Assembly: GCA_037126765.1 (NCBI GenBank)
Contig: JBBCBC010000001.1
Span: forward strand, 31,542,804-31,606,803
DNA from: Stenogyne calaminthoides
Taxonomy: Eukaryota; Streptophyta; Magnoliopsida; Lamiales; Lamiaceae
DNA: 64,000 nucleotides
Direction: 5' to 3'
Part shown: positions 1 through 11,556 of the stretch, piece by piece
Numbering within the stretch: the stretch's first letter is position 1
How the letters are laid out: the number at the start of each line of letters is the position of its first letter
The notes under the pieces: model-generated
Database searches by the model: none
Told to the model about the DNA's origin: nothing
The model's input: only the letters and a program-made list of their open reading frames with translations
Translations under genes and position numbers: made by a program

Positions 1-7
1 AGATACT

Positions 8-112
8 GAAGACTCAGAGAACCTGAAGACTCTGAGAACCTGAAAGACTCAGAGAACCTAAAGACTCTGAGAACCTGAAAGACTCAGAGAACCTGAAGAC
101 TCAGAGAAATAC
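8..112. repeat. Tandem repeat of about 17 bp in LTR B
   Basis: Units of the form gaagactcagagaacct recur about six times, with alternating cag and ctg variants. The same region in the other B LTRs (about 58040-58120 and 61550-61615) has fewer units, and there they read tcga where this copy reads tcaga or ctga. It lies in U3, upstream of the TATA box. Confidence 0.75.
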
Positions 113-282
113 TGAAGGCACAGTAATTACTGAAGACTCAGTAATATACTGAATGCTCAGTATATCCTGAATGTTCCGAGGCACTAAAGCTGAGGAATAT
201 AGCCGTTGGAATCCAGCTGACGTGGACCAACGAAAGGAAGACAACCAGCCTGAGAAAGCTGCAGAACTTACAAAGAATAGTA

Positions 283-336
283 TGGATTTGAATGTAATTC
301 TCTCCAACGGTAACATTCAAATCCACACTATAAATA
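283..336 (+). promoter_or_regulatory. LTR-B core promoter: inverted repeat plus TATA box
   Basis: A 13-bp inverted repeat (tggatttgaatgt at 283-295 and its complement at 313-325) is followed 3 bp later by TATAAATA (329-336). The same arrangement occurs in both LTRs of element B, at 58298-58352 and 61794-61847. The diverged LTR at 56006 keeps only the right arm and the TATA box. I infer that this is the U3 core promoter, with the inverted repeat as a possible protein-binding site. Confidence 0.65.
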
Positions 337-1085
337 CAAGTTCTTCCTTCATTATCAAGTGTGGATGCATGAAGATCATGCACAAAATGCTACAAAGCCA
401 AAGAGCGTTATAGTCAAAGCATTCCCACCCTAGAACACAAGTCTGTAGAGATACAAATATATTCAAAGAGTGTTCTAGAACCCAACCTAAGCAACCCACA
501 ATGTATCATAAGCTTAGAGAGATTTTCCCAACCTTAGCATTGAGGCTAAATCATTGTAAGGGAAAATCTCACCATAGTTGGAGACAACACCAAACCCAAA
601 CCCAGTGGTGAAGTGAGGTAGTTGTTAGGCAAACCCAAGTGAGGGTGATAAGTCCCGAAGGAGTGTGAACTCGTTAAACATCTGTAGGCGATCCCGAGTG
701 AGGGTGATAAGTCCCGAAGGAGTGTGAACTCGTTAAACATCTAAGAGTTTGAGTTAGTAAACTACGTGGAGTAGTCAGAAAACTCAGGGCCGAGTTGAGT
801 AAGTAAACTACACGAGGTAGTCAGAAAGCTCAGAAGTTGATAATGAATTTCCCTAGAGAGGGAGAGTGGATGTAGGACTGGTTGTCCGAACCACTCTATA
901 TTGCTGTGTTGTTTACTGCTTTATGTTTATACTTGTCATATGCATCTAGTTATAAGCAAAACACAACACATGAGCTCAAAAGTTTTAAAATGGAAACACT
1001 CTGTTCTCTCCCCTGTTTTATATGCACCGAAATCAAACGTTTTGCTTCCGCACGCGCAAAATAGGTTTTCCCACCGGGACCAACA

Positions 1086-1420
1086 CAGACTCAACCAGGT
1101 TGAAAATTTTGTGGCTGCCATCCAGATTAAGCTTAACAGAAAGAGAATTCAGAAGGATGCTCAAGCAGCTACAGAACTGCAATAAGCAGAAGGCATCTCT
1201 TCTTCAACTGAATCTGATGAGAAAGCAAGAACAACAAAGAAGGGAAAGAAAGTTGCTGCTGATGATAAGAAGAAAAAGCTGTTGGACCTTGCTGAAAGAA
1301 GAAAACTTGAGGAACTGAAGAAAGCTGAGATGGATAGGAAGAAAAGGCTGAAGGAAGCATCGAGTCTGGATAAGTCTTACAGACAGAAGAAGAAGAAGAA
1401 GAAGAAGAAGAACATCTGAT
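1086..1420 (+). pseudogene. Lysine-rich tail of a family-A env-like ORF
   Basis: After the B LTR the plus strand has an open, very basic reading frame. It continues past a TAA at 1183-1185 as about 78 residues rich in K, E and R (pieces such as KLLDLAERRKLEELKKAE) and ends in a run of lysines from a GAA/GAAG microsatellite (about 1386-1410). Its composition resembles the basic C-terminal part of the env-like region of A2 (about 8400-8930, minus strand). Its position just before a family-A LTR fits the 3' end of an A element internal region. The relationship is by composition and position, not by a proven alignment. Confidence 0.45.
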
Positions 1421-2889
1421 GATTTAATAGGAAACCAGATGAACATGTTAGACATCTGATGAATTAGAATAGGTCACATTTTGAGGGGAAACTCGAAATG
1501 CATAAGTTAGGTCAAAATTAGAAGCGAAGATCAGAAGCGAAGATCAGAAGCGAAAATCAGAAGTGAAAAATAGAAGCGAAGAACAGAAGCGAAGATCAGA
1601 AGCGAAGATCAGAAGCGAGGATCAGAAGAAAAGAGTTGTAAATGCAGCAGACCAGAAGACCTATTCTATGGAGACATCAGCAGAGTCGATAAATTGAAGC
1701 TAAGACAACCATATCAGAAGACTCAAGGTGACTGATCACTAGAGTATTGATTAGATCAAGCTTAGTCAAAAAAGTAATAAGCACAACTACTTATCCAAGG
1801 CATACGATGTAAATCAGACCAGAAGAATGTCAACAAAGTTGGCTTTACAAGACGCCGAATAAGTGTACTTGTTAGCCACTAAGGGGTCGACGTGTATGTA
1901 CGGATCTGACGATGCAGGATATGGCGTATCAGGGCAAACGGCTACAAATGACATATATATATGGAGACGGCATGGCCTTCCTGAGCACGTCAAATCACGC
2001 CTGCAAGCTACCAAAAATAGCCTGAAATTCAAATTGCTCTCCAACGGCTCTTTGATTTCATGGTCTATAAATATGGGATCAACCTTCATAGTAAATACGG
2101 AAATTATCATCAAGCTCAAGCTATCCAAATTTCCGCACGAAGAACACAAAAATTGAAGAATATTTCTAAGTGTTCCTCCCATAGTTCTTAGCACATAAAT
2201 ATTATCCTCTAGCTTTAGGCTACCCAAATACTAGGATAGATTTCCAGTTGGAACACAACAAATCTTATACCCAAACCCACAAAGTTAGGTTAAGTTTGTT
2301 TAGCAAGATTTCAGACTAGGGTTTCTAGTTTCTGATTTCTGGGATTGGTTGAGTGAGAACTCTTGAAACATCTGATTGTACTGTGTTGGACTAACACATT
2401 AAACTAAGTCCAAGTTCGTTAAGTTGGTGCCCCTGATGATAGGGAAGAGTGGACATAGGAAAAGTTGTCCAAACCACTATAAAATTCTGGTGTGCCTTAT
2501 CTGTTCTTATCTGCTTTACACTATGCACACTACCTGATTTTAACTTTACATGCATATTCTGAGTCTGGATCAGATTTGTACCAAGCAACTGATCTGATCA
2601 GTTTGACACTTTGTCATCTGATCTAAAACAGATCACTCAGAATCTGTTTTGAGCAAACTGGTTTTTCACACGGGTTAACTTAGCTTCCGCACATCAGTTA
2701 AACTGATAGACACAGAACTGATCTGCCATCAGGCGATCAGTAAGTTGGATATCAGTCCAAACTGATTCACACGCACTCTGATCAGGCATACTTGCTTTGC
2801 ACACCTGATCTCACGCAAAAGTTTTCAGAAGTCTATTCACCCCTCCCCTCTAGACTTCTGCCCTCATGAAAACCCGTTCGGGACCTACA
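1421..2889 (+). mobile_element. Family-A LTR (copy A1), 5' end truncated
   Basis: It matches the LTRs at 36351-37959 and 41477-42986. Shared parts are the gaggggaaactc block, the U3 and TATA region (TATAAATA at 2066-2073), the LTR middle with gattgtactgtgttggac, and the terminus gttcgggacctaca at 2889. The first 70 to 130 bp of a normal copy are missing or rearranged. The sequence continues directly into the chromovirus pol at 2890, so A1 is probably the right end of an element that inserted there; its left part lies outside the window or was displaced by the B LTR. Confidence 0.8.
1521..1624. repeat. 13-bp minisatellite, eight units
   Basis: Eight consecutive units of gaagcgaagatca occur with few substitutions and a period of exactly 13. 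They lie in the U3 of the A1 LTR. Other family-A LTRs have a looser cagaag/gatcag-rich tract at this place, so this copy expanded or homogenised its own version. Confidence 0.85.
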
Positions 2890-4576
2890 GGAGGTAAACC
2901 CAGCAAGTCTTTAGGGAAAACATCCTTATATTCCCTCACTATCGGAACATCATCCAAATGTAGATCTGAAGGCTTGGATTCTGTCTCGGTCACCAAGTAG
3001 GCTCTAGCGCCTTCTCTCTTTAGTAACTTAGACACCTACATCATAGAAATAACCTGAGGTATTAACGCAGATTTTGCCCCAAAGAATGTAAATTCATCCT
3101 CTCCAGGTATCATAAATGATACTTCCTTTTCTTGACATTTGATCATGGCGTGGTTGGCTTGGAGCCAATCCATACCCAGAATCACATCAAAGTCTTTCAT
3201 CTCGATGACGTGGAGATCGGCACATAAGATTTTATTCCCAAGGTCAACTTCAACATCCTTACATAGTTTATCAGTTCTTATAACTTTATCAGAAGGTATG
3301 CTAACTTATAAACTATTGTTCATAATAGTGAGACCCTCGTCCTTCAGACGCTCAAAAAATTTAGCAGGTATAAAAGAATGTGTGGCACCAGTATCAAAAA
3401 GCGTAAGAGCAGGTACATTTAAAATGGGCAACATACCTGCCATGGTTCCTGGTTTCTTAGCTGCTTCTCCTTTGGTCATTGCAAACGTCCAGGCATTTAC
3501 AACATTGGGCTTCCTCGGATTTTCCTTTCCTTTACAGGCATCTGGGTTCTTCGCTTGCAGACAATCAAACGCATTGTGATCGGGTACTCTACAACTGTAG
3601 CAAATTCCAGTTCCAAACAAACATTCCCCATTGTGGCATCTCCCACACTTAGGACACGAAGGAATGTCCTTAGGAGAATTGGTCACACGGTTCCCTCTGA
3701 CCTTAGCTTGTTTGTTTTTAGCTTGCAGCGGATTTCCCCACCTCTTCCTACTGGATTCAACAGTGCTCTTGATCACGTTGTCTAGCTTCAATCTAGAGGC
3801 AATCACATGAGCTCGCTCTAAGACCTCGCCTCGCCATAATTCATAGCTCCTTGTCCAGCAAGAATACAACCAATCTCTGGTCGTAGTCCCGTCTCAAATT
3901 GACGAGCTTTCTTTTCCTCAGAATCCACCATGTGAGTAGCGTAGCGAGATAGCTGGGTGAATTTTTGCTCATACTCCATCACTGTCATAGTTCCTTGTTT
4001 GAGATACATGAACTTTGTCTCCTTCTTCTCACTATAAGATCGTGGCAAGTAGTTCTGTATGATCACATCTTTGAATTCGTTCCAAGTCATAACTTCCATT
4101 TGGGCCGGAGTTCGGGTCCTACGATATGATTCCCACCAAAAATCAGCATCCTCAGTTAGTTGGAAAACAGCGCATGAAATCTTTTGTGCATCCGTGCAAT
4201 TTAGGTGGGTGAAGAGTCTCTCAAGAGCCCTAAGCCACTCTTCCGCCTCGGTGGGGTCTCCTTTTCCATTAAAGGTTGGTGGTTGGAACCTGTGAAATTG
4301 ATGAACTATGGAGCTAGTGTCCCCAAGTGGAGGTTGTGGTGCAGGGGGTGCTTAAGCGGCATTTAAGTGTTGTGCCAACCCTCTTAGTATAGCTAGAAGC
4401 TCTTCATTTGGAAGGCCAGCGCCCGCAGCAAGTGCCTCTGGAGCTGCTGCATTAGGTTCGGGAACTGGAGGGTCCTGGACAAGTGGTTGATTTTGGCGTG
4501 TATGACCTCGACGAGCCATGCCAAATCTAGTAGGTTGCAAGTAATATAGTGAAACCACTGAAACTACATCCATCAA
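2890..4576 (-). pseudogene. Ty3/Gypsy chromovirus (Tekay/Del-like) gag, protease and start of pol
   Basis: Read from 4576 downwards. The gag N-terminus begins MARRGHTR after a short lead-in. A gag core follows (4099-3818, with the stretch WNEFKDVIIQNYLPRS). Next comes a CCHC zinc knuckle, C-X2-C-X4-H-X4-C (CYSCRVPDHNAFDC, about 3600-3555), and then the aspartic protease motif LFDTGATHSFI (about 3410-3375). The last part (3035-2890) reaches the start of the RT region (DVFPKDLLGLPP), where the A1 LTR cuts it off. RT, RNase H, integrase and chromodomain are absent. There are frame changes near 4340-4100 and 3310-3035. Gag would form the particle and the protease would mature the polyprotein; this copy is defective. 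Confidence 0.85.
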
Positions 4577-5581
4577 AAATTTTCCTTATCAACTCTAAAT
4601 AATCAATGAACTTCAAAATAAATTCCAATTACTAAATAAATAAACAAAGAAGCAACAATGATTCATCAAAAAAGGTAAGTCAATACATATTCGTCTTGAA
4701 TGATAAACAACCAAGTACAAGTCACAAACATGCATGTCAAAGTTATATATATAAAAAAAAAGCCACAAGAGGTAAAGGATGGTCATAACTAGCACACTAA
4801 GTTACTAATATGATAACTCTAATAGACTACACTAGTGATCCTAATCCCGATCCTCCTCAAGATCATCCTCAGGATCCTCCTCGAGATCCTCTTCTGGGTC
4901 TTCCTCGATGGGATCATCCTCCATCGGATCTGTAGTGTCCTCTTCCTCCTCTGGAATCCATGTCGGTTCTGGTACAGCATTATTAGGATCTTGCTCAAAT
5001 TCCCATTCTTGGTGAAAAATAGAGGTGAATTATGGGTAACAGATGATGGGTGAGTCATCAGTAATATAGTAGCGAACAAATTCTGAGTATAGGTTCTCTG
5101 CCCGCATCTGCTAATCTTGAGGTAGAGTGTTGACTAGTCGAAGACAAGCCTCGCTGTCTGAAACCCCACGTGGGTAGTCTCTAACCTCCCTCCACATATC
5201 CATCATGCGGGATATGTGCATACCAACAGAATTTCCCTCTTCCATCGAGTAGTTGTGGTACCTTCTCATAGCCGCCACCCGAATCATTTGTCGTCCACTC
5301 ATGAATTTTCGAGCAGTCTGCATCAATCGTACCATCGTCTATTCCTAAGAGCAAGAACCCAGTAATCTTAAAATTTATCTTACATCCCAACTATGTAATC
5401 ACTCCCATAAAACAAGCACAAATACATCAAGCATGAAATCGAACACATTCAATAAAATTTACCAAATTGTAGCGTCGGACTGAAGCTGGAAGTGAGTCTC
5501 GTCTCGAAGTGCGTAACATTTAGAAGGACCTTTTTTTTCTTTATTAAAAGATACTAGCGAGCAAGTCTCTAGAAAGGAAGA
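4577..5581 (-). other. Chromovirus leader between PBS and gag
   Basis: This is the untranslated leader of the minus-strand chromovirus. It holds an acidic frame (about 5079-4819) and a 74-residue frame (5335-5111) that includes MRRYHNYSMEEGNSVGMHI. The second looks protein-like in composition, with conserved-looking W, L and LP positions near its end, but I do not recognise a domain. It may be a short leader ORF or an old gag remnant. Confidence 0.5.
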
Positions 5582-5596
5582 CCCGCTCTGATACCA
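5582..5596 (-). other. Primer binding site of the chromovirus (initiator Met tRNA)
   Basis: On the minus strand the sequence is TGGTATCAGAGCGGG, complementary to the 3' end of plant initiator-methionine tRNA. It lies 3 bp inside the LTR end at 5600. This fixes the element as minus strand and the LTR to its right as the 5' LTR. Confidence 0.9.
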
Positions 5597-5599
5597 TAC

Positions 5600-5953
5600 T
5601 GTAACGATCTCGAATTTTTTTTTAAGAAAGAAACTAATTTTTTTTTTAAAACGAACCAATCAACAAAAATAATGTACTTCATAAAGTTATGGGTGATCAC
5701 CACCAAAACCAAGAACAATCTTAAAAAAGTAGCAGCGGAAAAGAAGGTAAATTGAAGAGTTATAAAAGTTTGCATCACAGCAAAACGACATTAAGTTTGA
5801 AGTTTAATTTCTATAAATTAAAAAGCTTTGGACTTTCGAGTCCAAGAGCTCACGTCCACCTTCATTCCTCTTACGCATCTCGACCTGAAAAGGGGAAGGG
5901 TGAGTATTCGGAAAAACATCCTGTGGGTTCACTTGAATGCCCACTAATACACT
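5600..5953 (-). mobile_element. Chromovirus 5' LTR, PBS-proximal part
   Basis: The LTR begins tgtaacgatctcg next to the PBS and runs to 5953, where element A2 is inserted. The rest of the LTR resumes at 21431. Together the two parts are about 2.2 kb, typical of this lineage. Confidence 0.85.
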
Positions 5954-7797
5954 GTAGGTCCCGAACGGGTTTTGTGAGGGTGGAAGTCTAGAGGGGAGGG
6001 GTGAATAGACTTCCAAAACTTTTTCGTCTTGGATCGGTGTGAACTGCAGACACCCGTCGTCAGTGCTAGTGTATCGGTTTAGACGATGTTCAATCTTCTT
6101 GAGTGCCCGAGGCGGTCGGTTTGATATCTGTCGGCAAACTGAATAGTGCGGAAGCTTGTTTTTACCCGTGAAAAACCCGGTTTTATCAATCATATTTTTA
6201 AGTCGGTTTTCAACCAACGTTGGTGAAGTGTCAATCGATCGATCGATTGCTTGTTGCGGTCGAGCTTAACTTTAGAATATGAATGCAGTTTAAACTCAGT
6301 TGAGTGACTTGTGTAAAGCGATAATAAAGCAAGTAAATGCACACAAGACTTTTTATAGTGGTTCGATTTAAAACCCGTCCCCACGCCCACTCTTCCCTTA
6401 ACACGGGGAACCTTAACCTACTTTAACTGCGGGACTTATATCCTTTTCGGGATGGCGAGATGTTTACCGAGTTCCCACTCTTACAAACTTAACCTCTGAG
6501 GACTTATATCCTTTTCGGGATGGCGAGATGTTTACTGAGTTCCCACTCAAGCTTAACCTTCACGGGACTTATATCCTTTTTCGGGATAAGCCGAGATGTT
6601 TATCGAGTTCCCACTCTACAAACGTAACGGTAGGGACTTATATCCTACAAAGAGGATAGCCGAGATGTTTAATGAGTTCTCACTCTGAGACTTGACCTAA
6701 CTTGCGTTTGGGTAAAGAATGATTGAGGGTTCCAACTGGAAATCTATCCTGGTGCTTTAGGTAGCCAAAATGCTAGTGGATAGGATTTCTTGCTAAGAAC
6801 TATGGGATGAACACTCTTAAGAATAATCTTTAGATGTAGTGTTCTTTTGAGTGGAGATTTGTTGTAGCTTTAGCTTCTTTTGCGATGTCTCCGTGTTTGT
6901 TCTTGCGTTTTCACTTGTTGGTTCTTGCGTTTTATCTCTGTTGGTCCTTTTCTTCAAAATGAAGATCGATCCCATTTTATAGACCTTGAAATCATAGAGC
7001 CGTTGGAGAGCAATTTGAATTTCGGGCTATATTAGGTAGGCTGTAGGATATGATTGTGACGTGCTCTGATTATCGGCGTGGACGTAGGCATCATTAGCGC
7101 CGTTTTTGTCTGCAGCGTCGTATCCCATATTGTCAGCTCTTTTTGTGCACATGTCGCTTTCTCCTTGGCTTCGCGAGGCGGCACTTTAGAATTTTGTCCG
7201 TTGGATGATTGATATTCCTTTTGAAGAGGATTCGTCTTGTCTGGTGTATCTTTTTTTGTTGTCACAGTGTGTGGTGACTTGATCAAATGGCCGGTCGATC
7301 TACCTTGTTGAGTCTTGATTGCACATTGTCTTAGCTTCAATATCACGACTACTCTGCTGAAAGTAGGTCTTGGTCTTTTGATCTTGGTGTCTCTGAGCCT
7401 CGGTGTATTGATCGTCTTGAGTCTTGAGTTTGATCTTTGAGTCTTGAGTTTATCTGAGTCTTGATGTTATCTGAGTCTTGAGTTCATCCCGAGTCTTGAG
7501 TTCTTCTCGAGTCTTGATGTCTTCTTGTCTTCACCTGATCTTATGACTTCTTGTCTTTTTATTTGCGCTTAGTCTTCTGATCATCTGACCTTCTCTGGGT
7601 CATCTGATACTTCGACCTGACCTATACATATTGAGTTCCCCCTCAAAATGTGACCTATCTTTTACATCAACTATCTATACATTTCAGCTGGTCATCTTAT
7701 TCTGATTCTAAGTCATCGATTCGACTAACATTCCGACCGGTCCTATTACAACCTGTTTTGAAACTTCCATCAAAACTAAATTACATATTTCCCAACA
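5954..7797 (-). repeat. 3' LTR of A2
   Basis: An LTR of 1,844 bp with TG...CA ends (on the plus strand tgtaggtcccg...tttcccaaca). It is highly similar to the 5' LTR at 19560-21425, with many differences concentrated where the 5' LTR has CAG or CTG. It contains about four tandem copies of a 64- to 68-bp unit starting near 6429, 6497, 6562 and 6632, built on gggacttatatcc and gagttcccactc. Confidence 0.95.
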
Positions 7798-7816
7798 ATT
7801 TCCCCCTTTTTGATGG
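7798..7816 (-). other. Polypurine tract of A2
   Basis: On the minus strand the sequence just before the 3' LTR reads ccatcaaaaagggggaaat. This is a typical purine-rich plus-strand primer, and it directly abuts the TGTTGGG start of the LTR. Confidence 0.9.
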
Positions 7817-8015
7817 AACCAAAACACTTAACCAAACTTGATTAGAAAAACAGATTCCATGAATGGAAATGTAGATAATGCAAATAGTACATACCTCAGA
7901 AGACAATGAGATGATTGTCTTAGAATCAGTGGGATGGAAAGTTTTATTCAGATAGGTGTGTGCATTGTAGAATATGTGAAAAGCGTACCTATCATCTGAT
8001 TCCAAGTTGTCTTCT

Positions 8016-11000
8016 TCAGGTGTACTTGAACATTTGCAGTTCTTTGGGGATGCCAAACATCCTGTACATCCTTTGCATTAGCTTGTCCAGCTCTTCTTTT
8101 CTATGGATTCTTCCTTTTTCAGCTAGTCCATAGTAGATGTTCTTGAATTTAACGGGATCTAGCTTGTTGTCTGGACGCAAAGGTGGAAGGAGTAGTTCAA
8201 AGGGTGGAGCTTCTGGTATCAGTGACATGATCTTGCCTTCTGTCATCACTGTCTGGTAGAAGTCTAGATACTTTGTTTCTAACCAGATTCAAAAATTCAT
8301 CATCATTTTTCGATCCGATCTTGATGAATTGGAATCTTCTCCGGGATGTGGGCGTCACATAACCATTCTCCTCTCGATTTGATCCCATTACGGAAGCAAA
8401 TCTTTGTCGTCACCTGGATCCTTTAACAGTCTTTGGAAGGGCATTTTTTCTCCCAAAGCAATCTCCTCTGTTTGCGACTTTCTCTTCCTCTTCCTTCGGA
8501 TGTAGGCAATGTTCAGCCCCTTTGCCTCTGCTAACCTTCGCTTCTTAATTATGGCCTCTCTTATTCTCTGTCTTTGTTTGCTCTTGAACTTGTTCAGAGT
8601 CATCCGCTTTTGGTGGAGAATATCCGGCCTTGTCTCTCGATCTTCCGCAGATTGCTTTCATCATCTTGCCTTTGCCTTTCTTCCTCCTCGAGAGTCTACT
8701 CGGTTCATCTTGTTTATCTTCTTGACTAATTTTTTAGCGAGTTCAAGGCTCTTGGCACGATCATCAACTTCCATTCTTTTTCTCGAATCGGATGAAGAGA
8801 AGTTTTCAATTTTGTCGACTCGGTAGTAATCTCTGAAAAGAGTACTTTTACGCTTTCGATGATATCTTTTCTTGTGTTGCTCCACATTTCTTTTATTTCA
8901 AAGAACGAGATCGGTAGATGGAGTGTCCGCAAGAGTTAGATCTGATGGTTTTTTGGTAGAGATGAAAATTTTACCAAGCGTATGCGAGTCTGTTTTTTCT
9001 TCCTTCTCTTTGTACTCTTTTTTTTCTTGAGTCTATTTTTACAGATTCTCTTTTCCTTCGAGACTCTTTTCCGGACTCTTTTCCTTCCCCTTTTTGGTTG
9101 CATCAAAGAGGTTGGACATCTTCTTGGTTCGAGTTGTTAATTGCGGTGGCGAAGGTCAATGTGTAGAAGCGTCGAGAGCGATTTCGATTTCTGTCTGAAA
9201 ATGTTTCCAACCCATATCCAAGTGATTGTTGGTTTTGTCCAAGGATGCCCGACACTCTCCAAAAGTACACGTAATGCGATTGAGCATCTCTGTCTGCAAT
9301 CGAGAGTTTTTCGATTGGAGCTTGAGCTTCTCGGCAAGAGGGTATACTAGTTGCATTACTTGATGAAGGATGGCATTGTGCATCCCAACGGTGTGACTTC
9401 GTTCCTTGTCAACTAGTTTAAACACTTGCTCATCTTCAAACCGCTTCATCAGATCTGCTTTGTGAGCAGCTGCGAATTTGTCTTCAAATGCAGCCTGGAT
9501 CCCATCCTGAATCTTCTTAGAGTGATGATCTAGGGTATCAGAGCTCATTTTAGCAGTCTGTTCAGATGTTGAGGCCTTGCCAAATTGGGTCTCATCTGCA
9601 GCACCCATTCTTGGTTCATCGGCAGACTCCCTCATGATCCGTCAGTAGGAGGTTGAACGGTTTCCTCCCTGTTATCAACAATTCCGAACCTTTCGTGAAT
9701 CAGCCATTGGATATCGATGTCTGATGCCAATTCAACAGCACTTTCAATCCCAGCATTGTGTAAACATTTCAACTCTAAGTCTACAAAGAAGTCTAATCCC
9801 AGAGTTGTCATTAGAATCGGAAGTTCTTCAATGATCTTCAGTCTGATATCCCTCCAGAACACTATCTCTTCTATCTGTTGCTGGATGCCAGGATGTAGAT
9901 CCAATTCAGGGCATAGATCCAGCAGATACTCTTTGATCTGTTGCTTCATTATTCTTTCTGATGGGCTCTCTCGAGCGTGTGAAGCAAAATCTTTCGGGTG
10001 TTGAAGGGATTATGAGAGATGGACACATGTTCGTCGAATCTCTCAGGTTCTTGAGACTGGATTGGGGATTGGGATGTTTGTTGTTCAGGTTCATTTTCAG
10101 CGTGTAGAGGGTGTTCAGTTTCCTGAACGGGTTCATTGATTGGTGGTGTGGGAGATTTTGTTCTGAGAGGTGAGGGTGAGGGTGAGGGAGAGAAGGTTTT
10201 GTGGGGAGAGGGTGGAGGTGATGATTTCTGAGGAGAGGGTGATGGTGATTTGGAAGTGGGCGTTGGCGATCTTGCTCTCTGGAAGATCTTGGTTAGAGAC
10301 AGAGAATCAGATGGTGATTCTTCCTCAGATTGCACCACTTCTGTCCTTCTGACAGATTTCTCTCCTTCTGCTGCGATCATCTGTTCTTCCCTTACTTCTC
10401 TGATAGTTGGCTCAAAGCGGACTGCTATCTCGTCGTCTGATCTTTCTTGCATCAGATCCTCATTCTGGCAGCTTGCTTGGCGAAACTTGGAAGCGATTTT
10501 CGAGAGGAGATGAGATTCTCTTCTGACGTTTCCTCTGAGCGTCTGGTTTCTTGGCCAGATCCTTCCTCTTTATCCTCTTCTCTTGAATGGCCTTTTCCTG
10601 CACTTCAGACGATGCAGTTGCCTTATCTTTTCCTTTCTTTACTCCCTTGGGTTTGGGCACATAAGGAGTCGGATCCTCATCAGCTTGTCCAGGTAGGGAC
10701 TCATCTTTGCCCAATATGGCCTTGTGCTTTGCTTGATAAATCTTAAGCTCCATTCTCGTTCCATTCATAATTACATGGCGGCTTATCTAATGAGAATGAT
10801 AGAGATTTTGTGTATGAATGAGCACTTCAAGATAAGCGCACTTCATTGCTCTCTGGTCGATTCGAACTTCCCGAGTCTTTTCTCGATCTTGCTTTGACCA
10901 TACCCAACCAATCGATGTCCAAGCCTTCTTGATTATTTCAACCATTACACTTATCTTGTATGAAGTGACCGCATCAAAATTTGTAAGTCCAAAGACATGA

Positions 11001-11556
11001 TCACCTTCTGAACGATCTCAAGAAGAAGGCGATACTTTCTTTTCAGATAGGAGGCTTTGACGTTCATCGTGTTCTCCTTGTTTGCTGGTCTCAACAGCTC
11101 GGCTTCAAGAAACTCCTTTTCTCCTACAGCAGTCGTGTAGGTCTCTGGATTGATGCTTCCTCGAGTTAGTCCGAATATCCTCTGTAGATAGTCATTCGTC
11201 ACTCGAACTTTCATTCCGCCAACGGAAGAAATCAGATCAGCATCATTGTCTTCATCCCTCTGTAGATTGTAAAGAAACTCCAGAGCTTCATGGGTGTGAA
11301 CGATGTTCTGATGAGTAGAGCAATATCGTTCTAGTCCACACGCTCTTAAGCACTCCAGAATTTCCAGCGATTCCGGATCTGAGGTGATGTTAAAGACGAC
11401 GTACTTTTCATCAATGATGTATTTCTTCATCGATGCAAAGTTGCAGTACTTTTTCCCTTGTCCCTGTCTTGAAACAAGATGTGTCATTTCTGTAAGATAT
11501 GCAGATTGATGTTTAGTTTGAGTAAGATATTTCAATAAATTCATCCAAACTAGCAA
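8016..11556 (-). pseudogene. Env-like ORF region of the SIRE-type element A2
   Basis: One long coding region downstream of pol, broken into several frames. From the N-terminus: a 200-residue part starting at 11556 (with LECLRACGLERYC and later LKRKYRLLLEIVQKVI); a shifted continuation (about 10995-10800); a K-rich piece (10768-10460); a Ser/Pro/Lys-rich segment with many SPSP motifs (10452-9949); a helical segment (9949-9632); a predicted coiled coil (9635-9156); a very basic stretch (8932-8388); and a C-terminal piece ending at 8016. The first part resembles, from memory, predicted proteins linked to Copia elements in Lamiales. SIRE elements are known to carry an env-like ORF here, but I see no clear signal peptide or fusion motif, so a membrane role is not shown. 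At least five frame changes are needed. Confidence 0.65.

Larger units (their letters stand above)
1..1085 (+). mobile_element. Family-B Copia-type LTR, left end outside the window
   Basis: This segment matches the two LTRs of element B (57837-59097 and 61348-62567) along its whole length and ends with the same terminus, gggaccaaca. The part corresponding to the LTR start lies left of the window. The sequence after the terminus (cagactcaacc) is not a primer binding site, so this is a 3' LTR or a solo LTR, not a 5' LTR. It lies inside the tail of a family-A element. The repeats, inverted repeat and TATA box listed separately are shared with the other copies. Confidence 0.85.

Noticed and set aside
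1..170. Possible CRISPR-like array
   Set aside because: The repeats are contiguous 17-bp tandem units without unique spacers, in a plant LTR.
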